Shown: piece after piece, positions 32,888 to 42,127 of the stretch
Layout: the number at the start of each line of letters is the position of its first letter
How positions within the stretch are numbered: position 1 is the stretch's first letter
Assembly (NCBI GenBank): GCA_002423285.1
Contig: DIVF01000039.1
Location: 1 to 44,777, forward strand
Direction of reading: 5' to 3'
DNA from: Micavibrio sp. UBA6139
Lineage (GTDB): Bacteria > Pseudomonadota > Alphaproteobacteria > Micavibrionales > Micavibrionaceae
Length of the DNA: 44,777 bases
Translations under genes and position numbers: made by a program
The notes under the pieces: generated by a model
Database searches by the model: none
Seen by the model: only the letters and a program-made list of their open reading frames with translations
What the model was told of the DNA's origin: nothing

Positions 32888-35626
32888 ATGTTGCTCGCTC
32901 TCGCTCAGAAAATTTTTGGTTCCAGCAACGATCGCACCCTGCGGTCCATCTATCGCCACATTGATCCGATCAATGCCCTCGAAAAGAAATACGAGGCGAT
33001 GAACGATGAGCAGCTGAAGGCCATGACTGCGGAATTCCGCGAACGCCTTGCCAAGGGCGAAACCGAAGACGACATCATGCATGACGCTTTCGCTGTTGTC
33101 CGCGAAGCCGCGAAACGCACACTGGGTCAGCGCCATTTCGATGTGCAGCTGGTTGGTGGTATTGCCCTGCATCAGGGCCGCATCGCAGAAATGAGAACCG
33201 GTGAAGGTAAAACCCTGGTTGGGACCCTGCCCGTTTATCTGAACGCGATTTCCGGTAAGGGCGTTCACGTCGTAACCGTCAACGATTACCTGGCAAAGCG
33301 TGACGCTGCATGGATGGGTCAGGTTTACACGTTCCTCGGCCTGAGCGTTGGTTGCATTACCAATGATTTGCGCGATCAGGAACGTGGCGCGGCGTATGCG
33401 GCTGACATTACCTATGGCACGAACAACGAATTCGGGTTCGATTACCTGCGCGATAACATGAAATACCGCAAAGACGCGATGGTTCAGCGCGCCTTCAACT
33501 TCGCCATCGTCGATGAGGTTGACTCCATTCTGGTTGATGAGGCCAGAACACCGCTCATCATCTCCGGCCCGGCGGAAGATTCGTCTGAGCTTTACATTGC
33601 CGCCAACACATTGATCCCGCTTTTGGATCCGGCTGATTATGAAGTCGATGAAAAACAACGCAGCGCCAGCTTCACCGAAGCCGGTCAGATCCACATCGAA
33701 GAACTGATGAAATCAGCAGGCCTGTTGAAAGAAGGCGGGTTGTATGACGCGCAAAACATTTCACTGGTCCACCACGCGGCCCAGGCCCTGCGTGCCCACA
33801 AACTCTTTGCCCGCGACCGCGATTACATCGTGAAGGATGACAAGGTCATCATCATTGATGAATTCACAGGCCGTATGATGGATGGCCGCCGCTTCTCCGA
33901 AGGCCTGCATCAGGCCTTGGAAGCCAAAGAAGAAGTAAAGGTTCAAAACGAGAACCAGACACTGGCCAGCATCACATTCCAGAACTATTTCCGCCTCTAT
34001 CCAAAACTGGCCGGCATGACCGGGACAGCACAGACCGAAGCGGCTGAATTCATGGAAATCTATAAGCTAGGCGTGGTTGAAATTCCAACCAACCGTCCGG
34101 TTTCACGGATTGATGGTAATGATAAGATTTATAAGTCACTGGAAGAGAAACAGGCTGCCGTTGTCGCCATCGTCAATGAATGCCGCGCACGCCAGCAGCC
34201 GGTTCTGGTCGGGACAGTTTCGATTGAAAAATCAGAACAGCTCGCCGCCCTGCTCAAACGCGAAAAAATTCCACACAATGTTTTGAACGCCCGTTACCAC
34301 GAACAAGAAGCGCAGATCATCGCGCAAGCGGGTCGTCCGGGTGCGGTCACCATCGCCACCAACATGGCGGGTCGCGGGACCGATATTCAACTCGGTGGTA
34401 ACTTGAACATGCGCGTCGCACAGGAAGTTCCGGTCGAACTGCCACAGGAAGAGCGCGAACTCCGCATTGAAGCCATTAAGCAAGAAATCGAACGCGACAA
34501 GAAAATCGTTTATGACGGTGGCGGCCTGTACATCATCGGGACAGAACGTCACGAATCCCGCCGTATCGATAACCAGCTGCGTGGCCGTGCCGGCCGTCAG
34601 GGTGATCCGGGGAACTCTGTATTCTTCCTGTCACTGGAAGACGATTTGATGCGTATTTTCGGCGCCGAGAAAATGGAAGCCCTGCTCGCCCACCGCCATA
34701 TTGGCCTGCGCGAAGGCGAAGCCCTGACCCACCCGTGGATCAGCAAGGCACTTGAACGCGCCCAAGCCCGCGTTGAAACCATGAACTTTGAAATTCGGAA
34801 AAACCTTCTGAAATTCGATAACGTCATGAACGACCAGCGTAAGGTTGTTTACGAACAGCGCCGCGAAATCATCGAAGCCGAAAGCGTCGAAGAAGTCGTC
34901 ATGGATATGCGCCATGAAGTGATCGAAGAAATGGTTGAACGCTGCATCCCGGCGCAAAGCTATTCCGAGCAATGGGATATCCAGACCCTGAAATCCGAAA
35001 TCCACCGCGTCCTGAACATGGACCTGCCGGTTGAGGCGTGGAGCAAGGAAGAAGGTATTGCCGATAAGGAAATCACCGAACGCATTATCAATGAGTCGGA
35101 TAAGAAAATGGCCCTGAAGGCCGTTGAAGCCAACCCGCAATTGTTCCGTCAAATTGAAAAAGCATTCTTGCTGCAATTGCTGGACCAGCACTGGAAAGAG
35201 CATTTGCTGAACCTCGACCATTTGCGTCAGGGCATTAACCTGCGTGCCTTTGGCCAGCGCGATCCGCTGAACGAGTACAAGGCCGAAGCATTCGCCATGT
35301 TTGAACTGTTGCTGTTGCATTTGCGCGAAAGCGTGACGCAAACGCTGAGCCTTGTGGACATGACCACACCGGAAGGTGCGGAAAGCGTTTTGATGGGCCC
35401 GCGCGTTGATCCATCCAAGATCAAGGAAACCCGCACCGACCCGGCCATGGCTGGCACAGGCCTGTCGGCTCCACCAGCGGAAGCGCCACAGCCGCAGGCA
35501 AGCGCAACCGTGCGCAACCTGTTTGATGGCCAGAACCCTGAAACATGGAACAGCGTACCGCGCAATTCCGCCTGCCCTTGCGGTTCGGGTAAGAAATTCA
35601 AATATTGTCATGGCAAGACTGACTAA
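32888..35626 (+). CDS. secA: preprotein translocase ATPase SecA
   Basis: A 912-residue motor that drives unfolded preproteins through SecYEG. Walker A GEGKT at 105-109 (MRTGEGKTLVGTLP), DEVDSILVDEARTPLIISGP in NBD1, preprotein cross-linking and helical wing/scaffold domains, NMAGRGTDIQLGG and QLRGRAGRQGDPG in NBD2, and the C-terminal zinc/SecB-binding motif CPCGSGKKFKYCHG are all present. Length is typical for Proteobacteria. Divergent from the PPIase gene, a usual alphaproteobacterial order. Confidence 0.99.
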   Translation: MLLALAQKIFGSSNDRTLRSIYRHIDPINALEKKYEAMNDEQLKAMTAEFRERLAKGETEDDIMHDAFAVVREAAKRTLGQRHFDVQLVGGIALHQGRIAEMRTGEGKTLVGTLPVYLNAISGKGVHVVTVNDYLAKRDAAWMGQVYTFLGLSVGCITNDLRDQERGAAYAADITYGTNNEFGFDYLRDNMKYRKDAMVQRAFNFAIVDEVDSILVDEARTPLIISGPAEDSSELYIAANTLIPLLDPADYEVDEKQRSASFTEAGQIHIEELMKSAGLLKEGGLYDAQNISLVHHAAQALRAHKLFARDRDYIVKDDKVIIIDEFTGRMMDGRRFSEGLHQALEAKEEVKVQNENQTLASITFQNYFRLYPKLAGMTGTAQTEAAEFMEIYKLGVVEIPTNRPVSRIDGNDKIYKSLEEKQAAVVAIVNECRARQQPVLVGTVSIEKSEQLAALLKREKIPHNVLNARYHEQEAQIIAQAGRPGAVTIATNMAGRGTDIQLGGNLNMRVAQEVPVELPQEERELRIEAIKQEIERDKKIVYDGGGLYIIGTERHESRRIDNQLRGRAGRQGDPGNSVFFLSLEDDLMRIFGAEKMEALLAHRHIGLREGEALTHPWISKALERAQARVETMNFEIRKNLLKFDNVMNDQRKVVYEQRREIIEAESVEEVVMDMRHEVIEEMVERCIPAQSYSEQWDIQTLKSEIHRVLNMDLPVEAWSKEEGIADKEITERIINESDKKMALKAVEANPQLFRQIEKAFLLQLLDQHWKEHLLNLDHLRQGINLRAFGQRDPLNEYKAEAFAMFELLLLHLRESVTQTLSLVDMTTPEGAESVLMGPRVDPSKIKETRTDPAMAGTGLSAPPAEAPQPQASATVRNLFDGQNPETWNSVPRNSACPCGSGKKFKYCHGKTD

Positions 35627-35644
35627 GCGCCGTTGATCGATTTA

Positions 35645-35680
35645 TAAAAAGGGCCCGGTTTTTTACACCGGGCCTTTTTT
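35645..35680. terminator. bidirectional terminator between secA and the CorC-like gene
   Basis: GGCCCGG and CCGGGCC arms around a 9-base loop, with A5 before and T6 after, form a classic intrinsic terminator about 20 bases after secA. It lies between convergent genes and can serve both. Confidence 0.9.
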
Positions 35681-35688
35681 AATTCTGA

Positions 35689-36960
35689 TTATGACTGCCC
35701 TTGGACAGGCGGTACGACCCGGATCAACGTAATCTGGTTACGGTGGCGGCGGATAATGTCCAGACGGAAACCGTGGAAGTTAAACACCTGTCCGGCCTCC
35801 GGGATCTTGCGGGCTTCATGCAAAACCAGACCAGCCAGTGTCGAATAATGTTGATCCGGTAATTTCCATGCAAATTCACGGTTCAAATCACGGATGGTGA
35901 CGGTGCCGTCTACCATGTAGCTGCCATTAGGTTGTTTGCGAACCCCGGCAACCTTGATGTCATGTTCATCATCAATATTGCCGACGATTTCTTCCAAGAT
36001 GTCTTCGAGCGTAACGAGCCCCATCAGCGTGCCGTATTCATCCACCACCATGGCGAAATGTTCGCGGCGGTTACGGAAGGCCTGTAATTGATCGAACAAG
36101 GTTGTGGTGTCGGGAATAAACCACGGGTCATGCGCAATTTTTTCAATATTGATGTTTTTTAAGTAATCATCCCCACCGCGCAATTCACGCAGCAACGCCT
36201 TGGCATGCAAAACCCCGACAATATTATCCGGACGATCGCGCCAGACGGGAATGCGGGTGAAGGAGCTGTCCAGGACTTCCTGCACGATATCATCCAAAGG
36301 CTGATCCAGATTGATGGTCTTCATATTATTGCGGTGGATCATGATTTCACTGACCCATACATTGTTCAGGTCGAGGATAGAACGCAGCATGGCTTTTTGT
36401 TCGTGTGTTTCCTCATCCCCTTCGTGCAGGTCAATTGCACCGCGCAGCTCCTCTGTATCGCCCGCGCTGCGCTCACCGGACATGTCTGTACCAAGCGCCT
36501 TCAGAAAAAAGCGAACGATGTGCCCGACCGCTTCAGATATAGGTGAAAAGACAATAATCAAAACCCGAACGATCGGCGCAACCGCCATCGCCATAGAATT
36601 TGCATGATACAAGGCATAGGTTTTGGGTAATACTTCGGAGAAAATAAGGACGAAGACCGTCATAACAATGGTTGCATAGACCACGCCAACATCACCAAAC
36701 ATACTAATCAAAACATTCGCAGCCAGTGCCGAAGCCAGAATATTCACCATGTTATTGCCCAGCAATAACGCGCCAATCATTTTTTCTTTTTTGTCGCGTA
36801 TCTGGTTAACCATGTGGGCTTTTTTATTGCCCCGCTGCTCCAGCCCATGCATACGCGCCTTGGACGCTGCGGTCAGCGCCGTTTCAGATCCTGAAAAGAA
36901 GGCTGACAGGAACAACAATACAATGATTGCCCCGACAGATGCCCAAAACTCCAACCCCAT
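35689..36960 (-). CDS. HlyC/CorC family transporter (CNNM, two CBS domains)
   Basis: A 423-residue inner-membrane protein. The N-terminal CNNM/DUF21 domain (1-190) has about four hydrophobic segments and the conserved SAFFSGSETALTAASKARM start and EVLPKTYAL motif. Two CBS domains follow (about 205-325, including SEIMIHRNNMKTI and GTLMGLVTLEDILEEIVG), then a CorC_HlyC domain (about 340-423). Such proteins are implicated in Mg2+/Co2+ efflux or homeostasis; the old haemolysin label is misleading. Its location downstream of aroB is a conserved alphaproteobacterial arrangement. Confidence 0.94.
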   Translation of the reverse strand: MGLEFWASVGAIIVLLFLSAFFSGSETALTAASKARMHGLEQRGNKKAHMVNQIRDKKEKMIGALLLGNNMVNILASALAANVLISMFGDVGVVYATIVMTVFVLIFSEVLPKTYALYHANSMAMAVAPIVRVLIIVFSPISEAVGHIVRFFLKALGTDMSGERSAGDTEELRGAIDLHEGDEETHEQKAMLRSILDLNNVWVSEIMIHRNNMKTINLDQPLDDIVQEVLDSSFTRIPVWRDRPDNIVGVLHAKALLRELRGGDDYLKNINIEKIAHDPWFIPDTTTLFDQLQAFRNRREHFAMVVDEYGTLMGLVTLEDILEEIVGNIDDEHDIKVAGVRKQPNGSYMVDGTVTIRDLNREFAWKLPDQHYSTLAGLVLHEARKIPEAGQVFNFHGFRLDIIRRHRNQITLIRVVPPVQGQS

Positions 36961-36988
36961 TTTAAATCTCGATCCTTAAAGTAAATAA

Positions 36989-38128
36989 TTATCCATGAAT
37001 GGATTGTTTAATAACGGCCAGAACTTCTTCTTCCGGCACACGGCGCTGTACGAAGGTTTCACCGATTTTTTTCAGCAGCACAAAGGTCAGCCCCCCTGTT
37101 TCGGCCTTCTTATCTGCATACATCGACCGCACCAGACGTTGCGGATCATGCGGAACAACACCATTCAGATCCTTAATCGAGGTTGGCAGACCCACAGCAC
37201 GCAAATGATCGCCCAGACGCTCCAACGGCTCCTCGTTGCAATAACCAAGACGGGCGGATAATTGAATTGCCATCATCATACCAACGGCCACCGCCTCACC
37301 ATGCAACAAATCACCGGAATACCCGGCGGCAGATTCCATCGCATGCGCAAATGTGTGACCCAGATTTAACAAGCGGCGCACATCGGTTTCAAATTCATCC
37401 TGCGAAACGATGTCGGCTTTTTTCTGGCATGAAATTTCAATCGCCTGTGCCAGTGGTTCCGGCGACAGGTTGCAAAGGGCTTCGCCGTTTTCTTCCAACC
37501 ACATGAAAAATTCCGGGTCGTTGATCAAACCGTATTTAATAATTTCGGCATATCCTGCCAGACGTTGGCGTTTATCCAATGTTTCCAGTGTTTCAAGGTC
37601 ACAGATCACCGCCGAGGGTTGATAGAACGTACCGACCAGATTTTTGCCCTGCGGTGTATCAATGGCGGTCTTCCCGCCCACGCCGCTATCCACCTGCGCC
37701 AGCAAGGTCGTTGGCACCTGAACAAAGCCGATACCGCGCAACACCGTTGCCGCAGCAAACCCGCCCAGATCACCGACCACACCACCACCCACGGCAAACA
37801 AAACCGACCCGCGTGTGACGCCGCTATCCAGCATCCAGTTCAAAACCTTTTCATACCAGCGGAATGATTTGGTTTCCTCACCCGGCGGCACAGGAAACAC
37901 GAATACAGCACTGGCCCCGGATTTATCTTCCAGCACGGTCTTTAGCTTATTCGCATAGGGCAAGGCGTTTTCATCGGTCAGGATAAACAGTGACTTCCCG
38001 GTCAGATTGATTTCCTTTGGCAGGAAATGTGTGATGTCACCTAAAATGCCGCGTCCAATATGGACCGGGTAGGTTCTCTCCCCCAGATGCACCGTTACCA
38101 AACGCATGGAATTTTCGGTATCGCTCAT
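36989..38128 (-). CDS. aroB: 3-dehydroquinate synthase
   Basis: A 379-residue NAD+- and metal-dependent enzyme that cyclises DAHP to 3-dehydroquinate, the second step of the shikimate pathway. The nucleotide loop GGGVVGDLGGFAA begins at 114. Further landmarks are PTTLLAQVDSGVGGKTAID, AEIIKYG with metal ligand Glu195, and the NLGHTFAHAME His ligand region. It overlaps aroK by four bases, the usual aroK-aroB operon, so both steps are co-produced. Confidence 0.98.
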   Translation of the reverse strand: MSDTENSMRLVTVHLGERTYPVHIGRGILGDITHFLPKEINLTGKSLFILTDENALPYANKLKTVLEDKSGASAVFVFPVPPGEETKSFRWYEKVLNWMLDSGVTRGSVLFAVGGGVVGDLGGFAAATVLRGIGFVQVPTTLLAQVDSGVGGKTAIDTPQGKNLVGTFYQPSAVICDLETLETLDKRQRLAGYAEIIKYGLINDPEFFMWLEENGEALCNLSPEPLAQAIEISCQKKADIVSQDEFETDVRRLLNLGHTFAHAMESAAGYSGDLLHGEAVAVGMMMAIQLSARLGYCNEEPLERLGDHLRAVGLPTSIKDLNGVVPHDPQRLVRSMYADKKAETGGLTFVLLKKIGETFVQRRVPEEEVLAVIKQSIHG

Positions 38129-38691
38129 GATGTGGACAGCCTTTCATTTATTTTTTCTAAGATCTCAGGAAGTATCTGCTCTGGCAGGCGACCATCGGTA
38201 TCAACGATCATAGAGGCCTGCTGGTACAAAGGATAGCGGATCGATTGCAAATTGAGCAAAACCTTTTCAGGGTCGGCATTTTTCAATAACGGGCGATGTG
38301 TATCCTTGGCTGTGCGCTCCAGAAGAGACGCGATATTGGCCCGCACCCAGAATGAATGCGTGTTATTGAATAACAGCGGGCGATTATCGGGGCGCAAAAC
38401 CGCTCCCCCGCCCGTGGAAATAATGCATGCGCCCGGATTATCGGCAAAAACAGCGCGAATGGTTTGCGTTTCCAAATCGCGGAAGGCTGGTTCGCCGTGG
38501 GCTTCGAAGAAATGAATAATTTTCTGGCCGATATTGTGTTCGATGACATGGTCGATATCAATGAACGGAACATCCAGAATATGACTGAGCCCCCGCCCCA
38601 GCGAGGTTTTTCCCGATGCAGGCATCCCGACCAGTACCACCGGACGGTTCAAATGGGCCTTAATGGCCTGAAGATGGGTTACGTCTGTCAT
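38125..38691 (-). CDS. aroK: shikimate kinase
   Basis: A 188-residue kinase that phosphorylates shikimate with ATP. P-loop GMPASGKT at 22-29, shikimate-binding DxD-type FIDIDHVIE, EPAFRDLE and the STGGGAVLRPDNR motif, and the lid segment TAKDTHRPLL are present. ATG 38691 (MTDVTHLQ) is preferred; an in-frame start at 38745 adds 18 unlikely residues. The 100-base gap upstream, towards the divergent small gene, has no convincing promoter match. Confidence 0.95.
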   Translation of the reverse strand: MTDVTHLQAIKAHLNRPVVLVGMPASGKTSLGRGLSHILDVPFIDIDHVIEHNIGQKIIHFFEAHGEPAFRDLETQTIRAVFADNPGACIISTGGGAVLRPDNRPLLFNNTHSFWVRANIASLLERTAKDTHRPLLKNADPEKVLLNLQSIRYPLYQQASMIVDTDGRLPEQILPEILEKINERLSTS

Positions 38692-38846
38692 GCCATGCTT
38701 ATGCCATGAATGATGGTTAATTAAAATGGACTGGATAATAGGCAAACCGGGGCTTAAGCGGTTGAATTTGACCGAATCTCTGGTAAATTTCAGGCCATTG
38801 GCCCGATTGTTGTTCCATACCCCACTGTTAAAAGGATAAATGCGCG

Positions 38847-38990
38847 ATGAAATCCATCATGTCAAAATGGTTTCCCCTGTTGATTTTGCTGCTACTGGTT
38901 GGCGGCATTGGTTATGTGGCCGTGGCGGATATTCCGGTTACCCAAGGCACCATCGAAAAAACCATCCCTAATAACCGCTTCTTTCAGTGA
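38847..38990 (+). CDS. small single-pass membrane or secreted protein
   Basis: A 47-residue open frame read directly from the bases: start MKSIMSKW, a strongly hydrophobic helix (about 9-27, FPLLILLLLVGGIGYVAVA), then DIPVTQGTIEKTIPNNRFFQ. AAAGGA at 38831-38836 lies ten bases upstream. The short tail resembles conserved tails in small alphaproteobacterial proteins near aroK, recalled from memory. Its TGA overlaps a possible GTG start of the next gene (GTGA), suggesting coupled expression. Confidence 0.75.
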   Translation: MKSIMSKWFPLLILLLLVGGIGYVAVADIPVTQGTIEKTIPNNRFFQ

Positions 38991-39001
38991 TTGATTCCCC
39001 A

Positions 39002-41002
39002 ATGATGACGGCTTCGCGTTCCTGTTTCTTTCTGGCTTTGGCATTGTGCCTGTCCAGCGGTGTTGCCCTTGCCGCGGATGAGCGCATGGCCGGGAGCAAA
39101 CCCAAGATTGAAGCCCCATTAGAAGAGGTAGAGACAAAAGCCGCCCCGGTTAAAAAAGAAACCAAGGTGGTGAAGAAGGCTCCGGAAGTTCTCGGTCCTG
39201 CGAAGCCGGGAAAGAAAGAGCCTGAAACAAAGGCCGAAGCGAAGGTTGAACCCAAAGAAGACATCAAAACAGCAGACGCCAAAAGCGACGCTGTAAAAGA
39301 AGATGAACCAAAACTGGAAACCCCAGCAACACCCGTTAAAGCCCCTGTTATCAACACTCCACGCCCGCGCACCGGCCAGACAATGGACCGCGCCGCGATG
39401 GAAAGTTTGGGGCCGCTGACCAACCCGTTAAAAGGTGGTTTGGGTAACGACATGTGGGCAGGTTCCGCACGCTCGGTCGTGCAGGAATTCGTTCCGCAAT
39501 TACCAACCGGCGATACATTTTATCCGGCGCAATTACTGGCCCGGCGCGTGTTGCTCAGCAACGGTGATGTTACGATGATGCGCAACGATAAATCCGGCGC
39601 CGATGAACAGGATTTATTCACGCAACGTCTGGAAAAATTGCTTGAAATTGGCGCGTATGATGACGCGGTAAAACTCTACACCTTGATCGAAGGCGAACCC
39701 GGCCACGACCGTCTGGCGCGCGCTGGCGTTATGGCGTTACTGCATGGCGGCTTCCCGGCACAAGCATGTCTTGAAGCCCGCGCCGCGCATAAGGACACAA
39801 CGACCCAATCGGAAAATGATATCTTCTGGTCACAGATCAATGCGATTTGCATGTTCGTACAAGCGCAATCTGTTCGCGCAGTGAAGGATGCCGGATTTAC
39901 AAAAGAAGATCTGGCCGCATTTGATAAGGCCGCCGCCACTGAAATTCAGGGCAGCAAACTTCTGACCATGTTGGTCCACCGCACTGATTATCGTTATTCC
40001 ATCGGCAGTCCCGATGACATCACCGAACTCAGCAATCTGGAACGTGCCGTTTTTAAAGGCATGGGACGCTTTGATTACTCGCGCCTGAAGATCAAAAAGA
40101 TGTACGCCGTTCCGGCCACCACATTGATGACAATGGCTGGCGACCCGAATATGCCCGCCAATTTGCGTCTAGTGGTGAATATTGAGGCGGCATCGCGCGG
40201 CCTGATCGATACGGATGGTTTGGCTGCACTCTATATGACTCTGTCTGAGAACGCCCCGGCGACGTCCCTGACGGGCCGTTATGCCGCTATTTCCAAGGCC
40301 ACAGCGACCAAGGCGGAAAAAGCCGCCATTGTCGCCGCTGTGCTGGAAACCCGCCCAGAGGGCCGCAGCAATCAATTGCCAAGCCATTTACTGCCATTTA
40401 CCCCGATGATTGCCGAATCCAGCCCCGCTGGACTGTCCCCGGCCGCATTGGAAACAGGGCTTTATGCGATTTTACAGGCTGGAATCATCCCATCTGAACG
40501 CTGGGTTGCGGCTTGGTTATCCGCCGAATCAGGCGATTCGAAAAAGACGCGCGATCAGGTGCTTTTATACCTCGCAAATCTGGTTCCGGAAAATTTACCC
40601 ACAAATTCAGTGGGTTTTGCCGATGACCAGGTGAAACCCATCTTCACCCCGCCAGAAGGGCTGGAATCCTTGAGAATCTGGGCTGTTTTTGATGGTTTGG
40701 GGCGCACAGAGCAGTTGAAAAATCTGGTCGATCCAGCTTTTTATGAAAAACATGTTGACTTGACACTCACAACCGATTATGTAATGCCATCAGATAGCTT
40801 GTTAGAGAAGCTTCGTGATGCGGCACAAAATGGTCGCCTTGGGGAAACAGCTCTTCTTGCTTCAGTGGCCCTGAACAGCGGGTATCCGGATAAGATTCAT
40901 CCGGGCGTTGTTAAGGAAGTGCTGAAAAGTCTTGAAACAGTGGGGTTAAAAGAAGAAGCTCGTCATATGGCTCTGGGAGTCGTAATGGGCTTGAAACAAT
41001 AA
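39002..41002 (+). CDS. large exported protein, function unknown
   Basis: A 666-residue predicted periplasmic protein. Signal peptide at 1-25 (FFLALALCLSSGVALA, then AD), followed by a Lys/Glu/Ala/Pro-rich low-complexity linker (about 35-115), then a long helix-rich region (about 150-660) with TPR/SLR-like helical pairs, for example KLYTLIEGEPGHDRLARAGVMALLHGG. I do not recognise the family. The frame opens at GTG 38987, overlapping the small gene's stop; ATG 39002 or the adjacent ATG 39005 gives a better signal peptide. It ends 15 bases before xerD, so it may be cotranscribed with it. Confidence 0.82.
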   Translation: MMTASRSCFFLALALCLSSGVALAADERMAGSKPKIEAPLEEVETKAAPVKKETKVVKKAPEVLGPAKPGKKEPETKAEAKVEPKEDIKTADAKSDAVKEDEPKLETPATPVKAPVINTPRPRTGQTMDRAAMESLGPLTNPLKGGLGNDMWAGSARSVVQEFVPQLPTGDTFYPAQLLARRVLLSNGDVTMMRNDKSGADEQDLFTQRLEKLLEIGAYDDAVKLYTLIEGEPGHDRLARAGVMALLHGGFPAQACLEARAAHKDTTTQSENDIFWSQINAICMFVQAQSVRAVKDAGFTKEDLAAFDKAAATEIQGSKLLTMLVHRTDYRYSIGSPDDITELSNLERAVFKGMGRFDYSRLKIKKMYAVPATTLMTMAGDPNMPANLRLVVNIEAASRGLIDTDGLAALYMTLSENAPATSLTGRYAAISKATATKAEKAAIVAAVLETRPEGRSNQLPSHLLPFTPMIAESSPAGLSPAALETGLYAILQAGIIPSERWVAAWLSAESGDSKKTRDQVLLYLANLVPENLPTNSVGFADDQVKPIFTPPEGLESLRIWAVFDGLGRTEQLKNLVDPAFYEKHVDLTLTTDYVMPSDSLLEKLRDAAQNGRLGETALLASVALNSGYPDKIHPGVVKEVLKSLETVGLKEEARHMALGVVMGLKQ

Positions 41003-41017
41003 GAGGAGAAACTAACC

Positions 41018-42004
41018 ATGGCTCGTCCTGGTCGTCCGGCAATGCCGAAACCGAAATTACATCCGCTCGTGGATTCCTTCCTCGACATGCTCACAACAGA
41101 GCGTGGCGCGGCGATGAATACACGCCAAGCCTATTGGCGCGATCTGGCTGATTTCAGCCTGTATCTTCGCGACAAAGGTAAAAAAGAAATCGTTGATGCC
41201 AGCGTGGAAGAAATCAAAGGGTACCTGAAGGACCTCGGCGACAAGATCCACACAAAAGGCCAGAACAAGTCGCAAATCGCAACACGTACCGTTGCGCGCC
41301 GCCTGTCTGCCCTGCGTCAGTTCTACCGTTACCTGGTATCGGAAAGCATCCGCAAGGATGATCCAACCTCCGCCATCGAGAGCCCAAAACAAGCACGCAC
41401 ATTGCCAAAGACTCTGTCCGAGTCCGAAGTCAGCAGCTTGATCAAGGCAGCAGCAATTTCAGGCGGTGCTGACAGCACCCGTCTCGTCTGCCTGCTGGAA
41501 ATGCTGTATGCCACCGGCCTGCGCGTTTCTGAACTGGTTGGCTTGCCTCTCTCCGCGATCTCTGATGACCGTCAGTTCCTGATGGTTGCCGGTAAAGGCG
41601 GTCGTGAGCGTATGGTTCCTTTGTCCGAACCAGCTCAAAAGGCTCTCAGCAAATATGTTGATCTGCGCGCGCAGTTCATCAGCACCGAAGACAAAGGCTC
41701 ACAAGGTCAATGGTTGTTCCCGTCCCGTACATCGGAAAGCGGCCACCTGACACGTCAGCGTTTTGCTCAGCTGTTGAAAGATCTGGCTGATACAGCCGGT
41801 ATCGAATCCACACGCGTCAGCCCGCACATTCTGCGTCACGCTTTCGCGACACACCTGCTCAGCAATGGTGCTGATCTGCGTTCGGTTCAAAAAATGCTCG
41901 GCCATGCTGACATTGCAACCACGCAAATCTACACCCACATTGTTGGCGACAAGAGCAAGAAAACGGTTGAAGAAAAGCACCCGTTGGCCAAAAAGGCCGT
42001 CTAA
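41018..42004 (+). CDS. xerD: tyrosine recombinase XerD
   Basis: A 328-residue site-specific recombinase that with XerC resolves chromosome dimers at dif. The N-terminal SAM-like core-binding domain (about 12-112) is followed by the catalytic domain with Arg169 (ATGLRVSEL), Lys193 (GKGGRER), His270 and Arg273 (HILRH), His296 (GHADIATT) and nucleophile Tyr305 (IYTH). AAGAGGAG precedes the ATG. Its position before accA and near aroK/aroB matches the alphaproteobacterial xerD neighbourhood, and no adjacent att or integron sites are seen, so it is the housekeeping enzyme rather than a phage integrase. Confidence 0.95.
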   Translation: MARPGRPAMPKPKLHPLVDSFLDMLTTERGAAMNTRQAYWRDLADFSLYLRDKGKKEIVDASVEEIKGYLKDLGDKIHTKGQNKSQIATRTVARRLSALRQFYRYLVSESIRKDDPTSAIESPKQARTLPKTLSESEVSSLIKAAAISGGADSTRLVCLLEMLYATGLRVSELVGLPLSAISDDRQFLMVAGKGGRERMVPLSEPAQKALSKYVDLRAQFISTEDKGSQGQWLFPSRTSESGHLTRQRFAQLLKDLADTAGIESTRVSPHILRHAFATHLLSNGADLRSVQKMLGHADIATTQIYTHIVGDKSKKTVEEKHPLAKKAV

Positions 42005-42026
42005 GCTTTTGATATTAAACAATTCG

Positions 42027-42060
42027 ATCAGGCAGACATTGTATATGTCTGCCTGATTTG
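42027..42060 (+). terminator. hairpin terminator candidate after xerD
   Basis: A perfect 13-bp stem (ATCAGGCAGACAT with ATGTCTGCCTGAT, 42027-42039 and 42045-42057, loop TGTAT) lies 23 bases after the xerD stop. It is followed by only TTTG, so it is a weak intrinsic terminator or an mRNA end-protecting hairpin. Confidence 0.6.
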
Positions 42061-42127
42061 TTATGAAGATCAGCCCAATAAACCAGACCGCCGCCCCTTG
42101 CGGCCATAAAGATGGATCGAACCGGCC

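Noticed and set aside
32801..33694. Long minus-strand open frame (297 codons) covering the 5' part of secA
   Set aside because: It is antisense to highly conserved SecA sequence and its translation shows no domain-like order; it is explained by codon bias of the real gene.
34631..35611. Long minus-strand open frame (326 codons) opposite the 3' half of secA
   Set aside because: Antisense to conserved SecA motifs; the predicted protein is a Phe/Gln/His-rich shadow with no recognisable features.
41018..42004. Possible phage or integron integrase
   Set aside because: Gene order with accA and the aro genes and full XerD features indicate the housekeeping dimer-resolution recombinase; no att repeats or phage genes were seen nearby.
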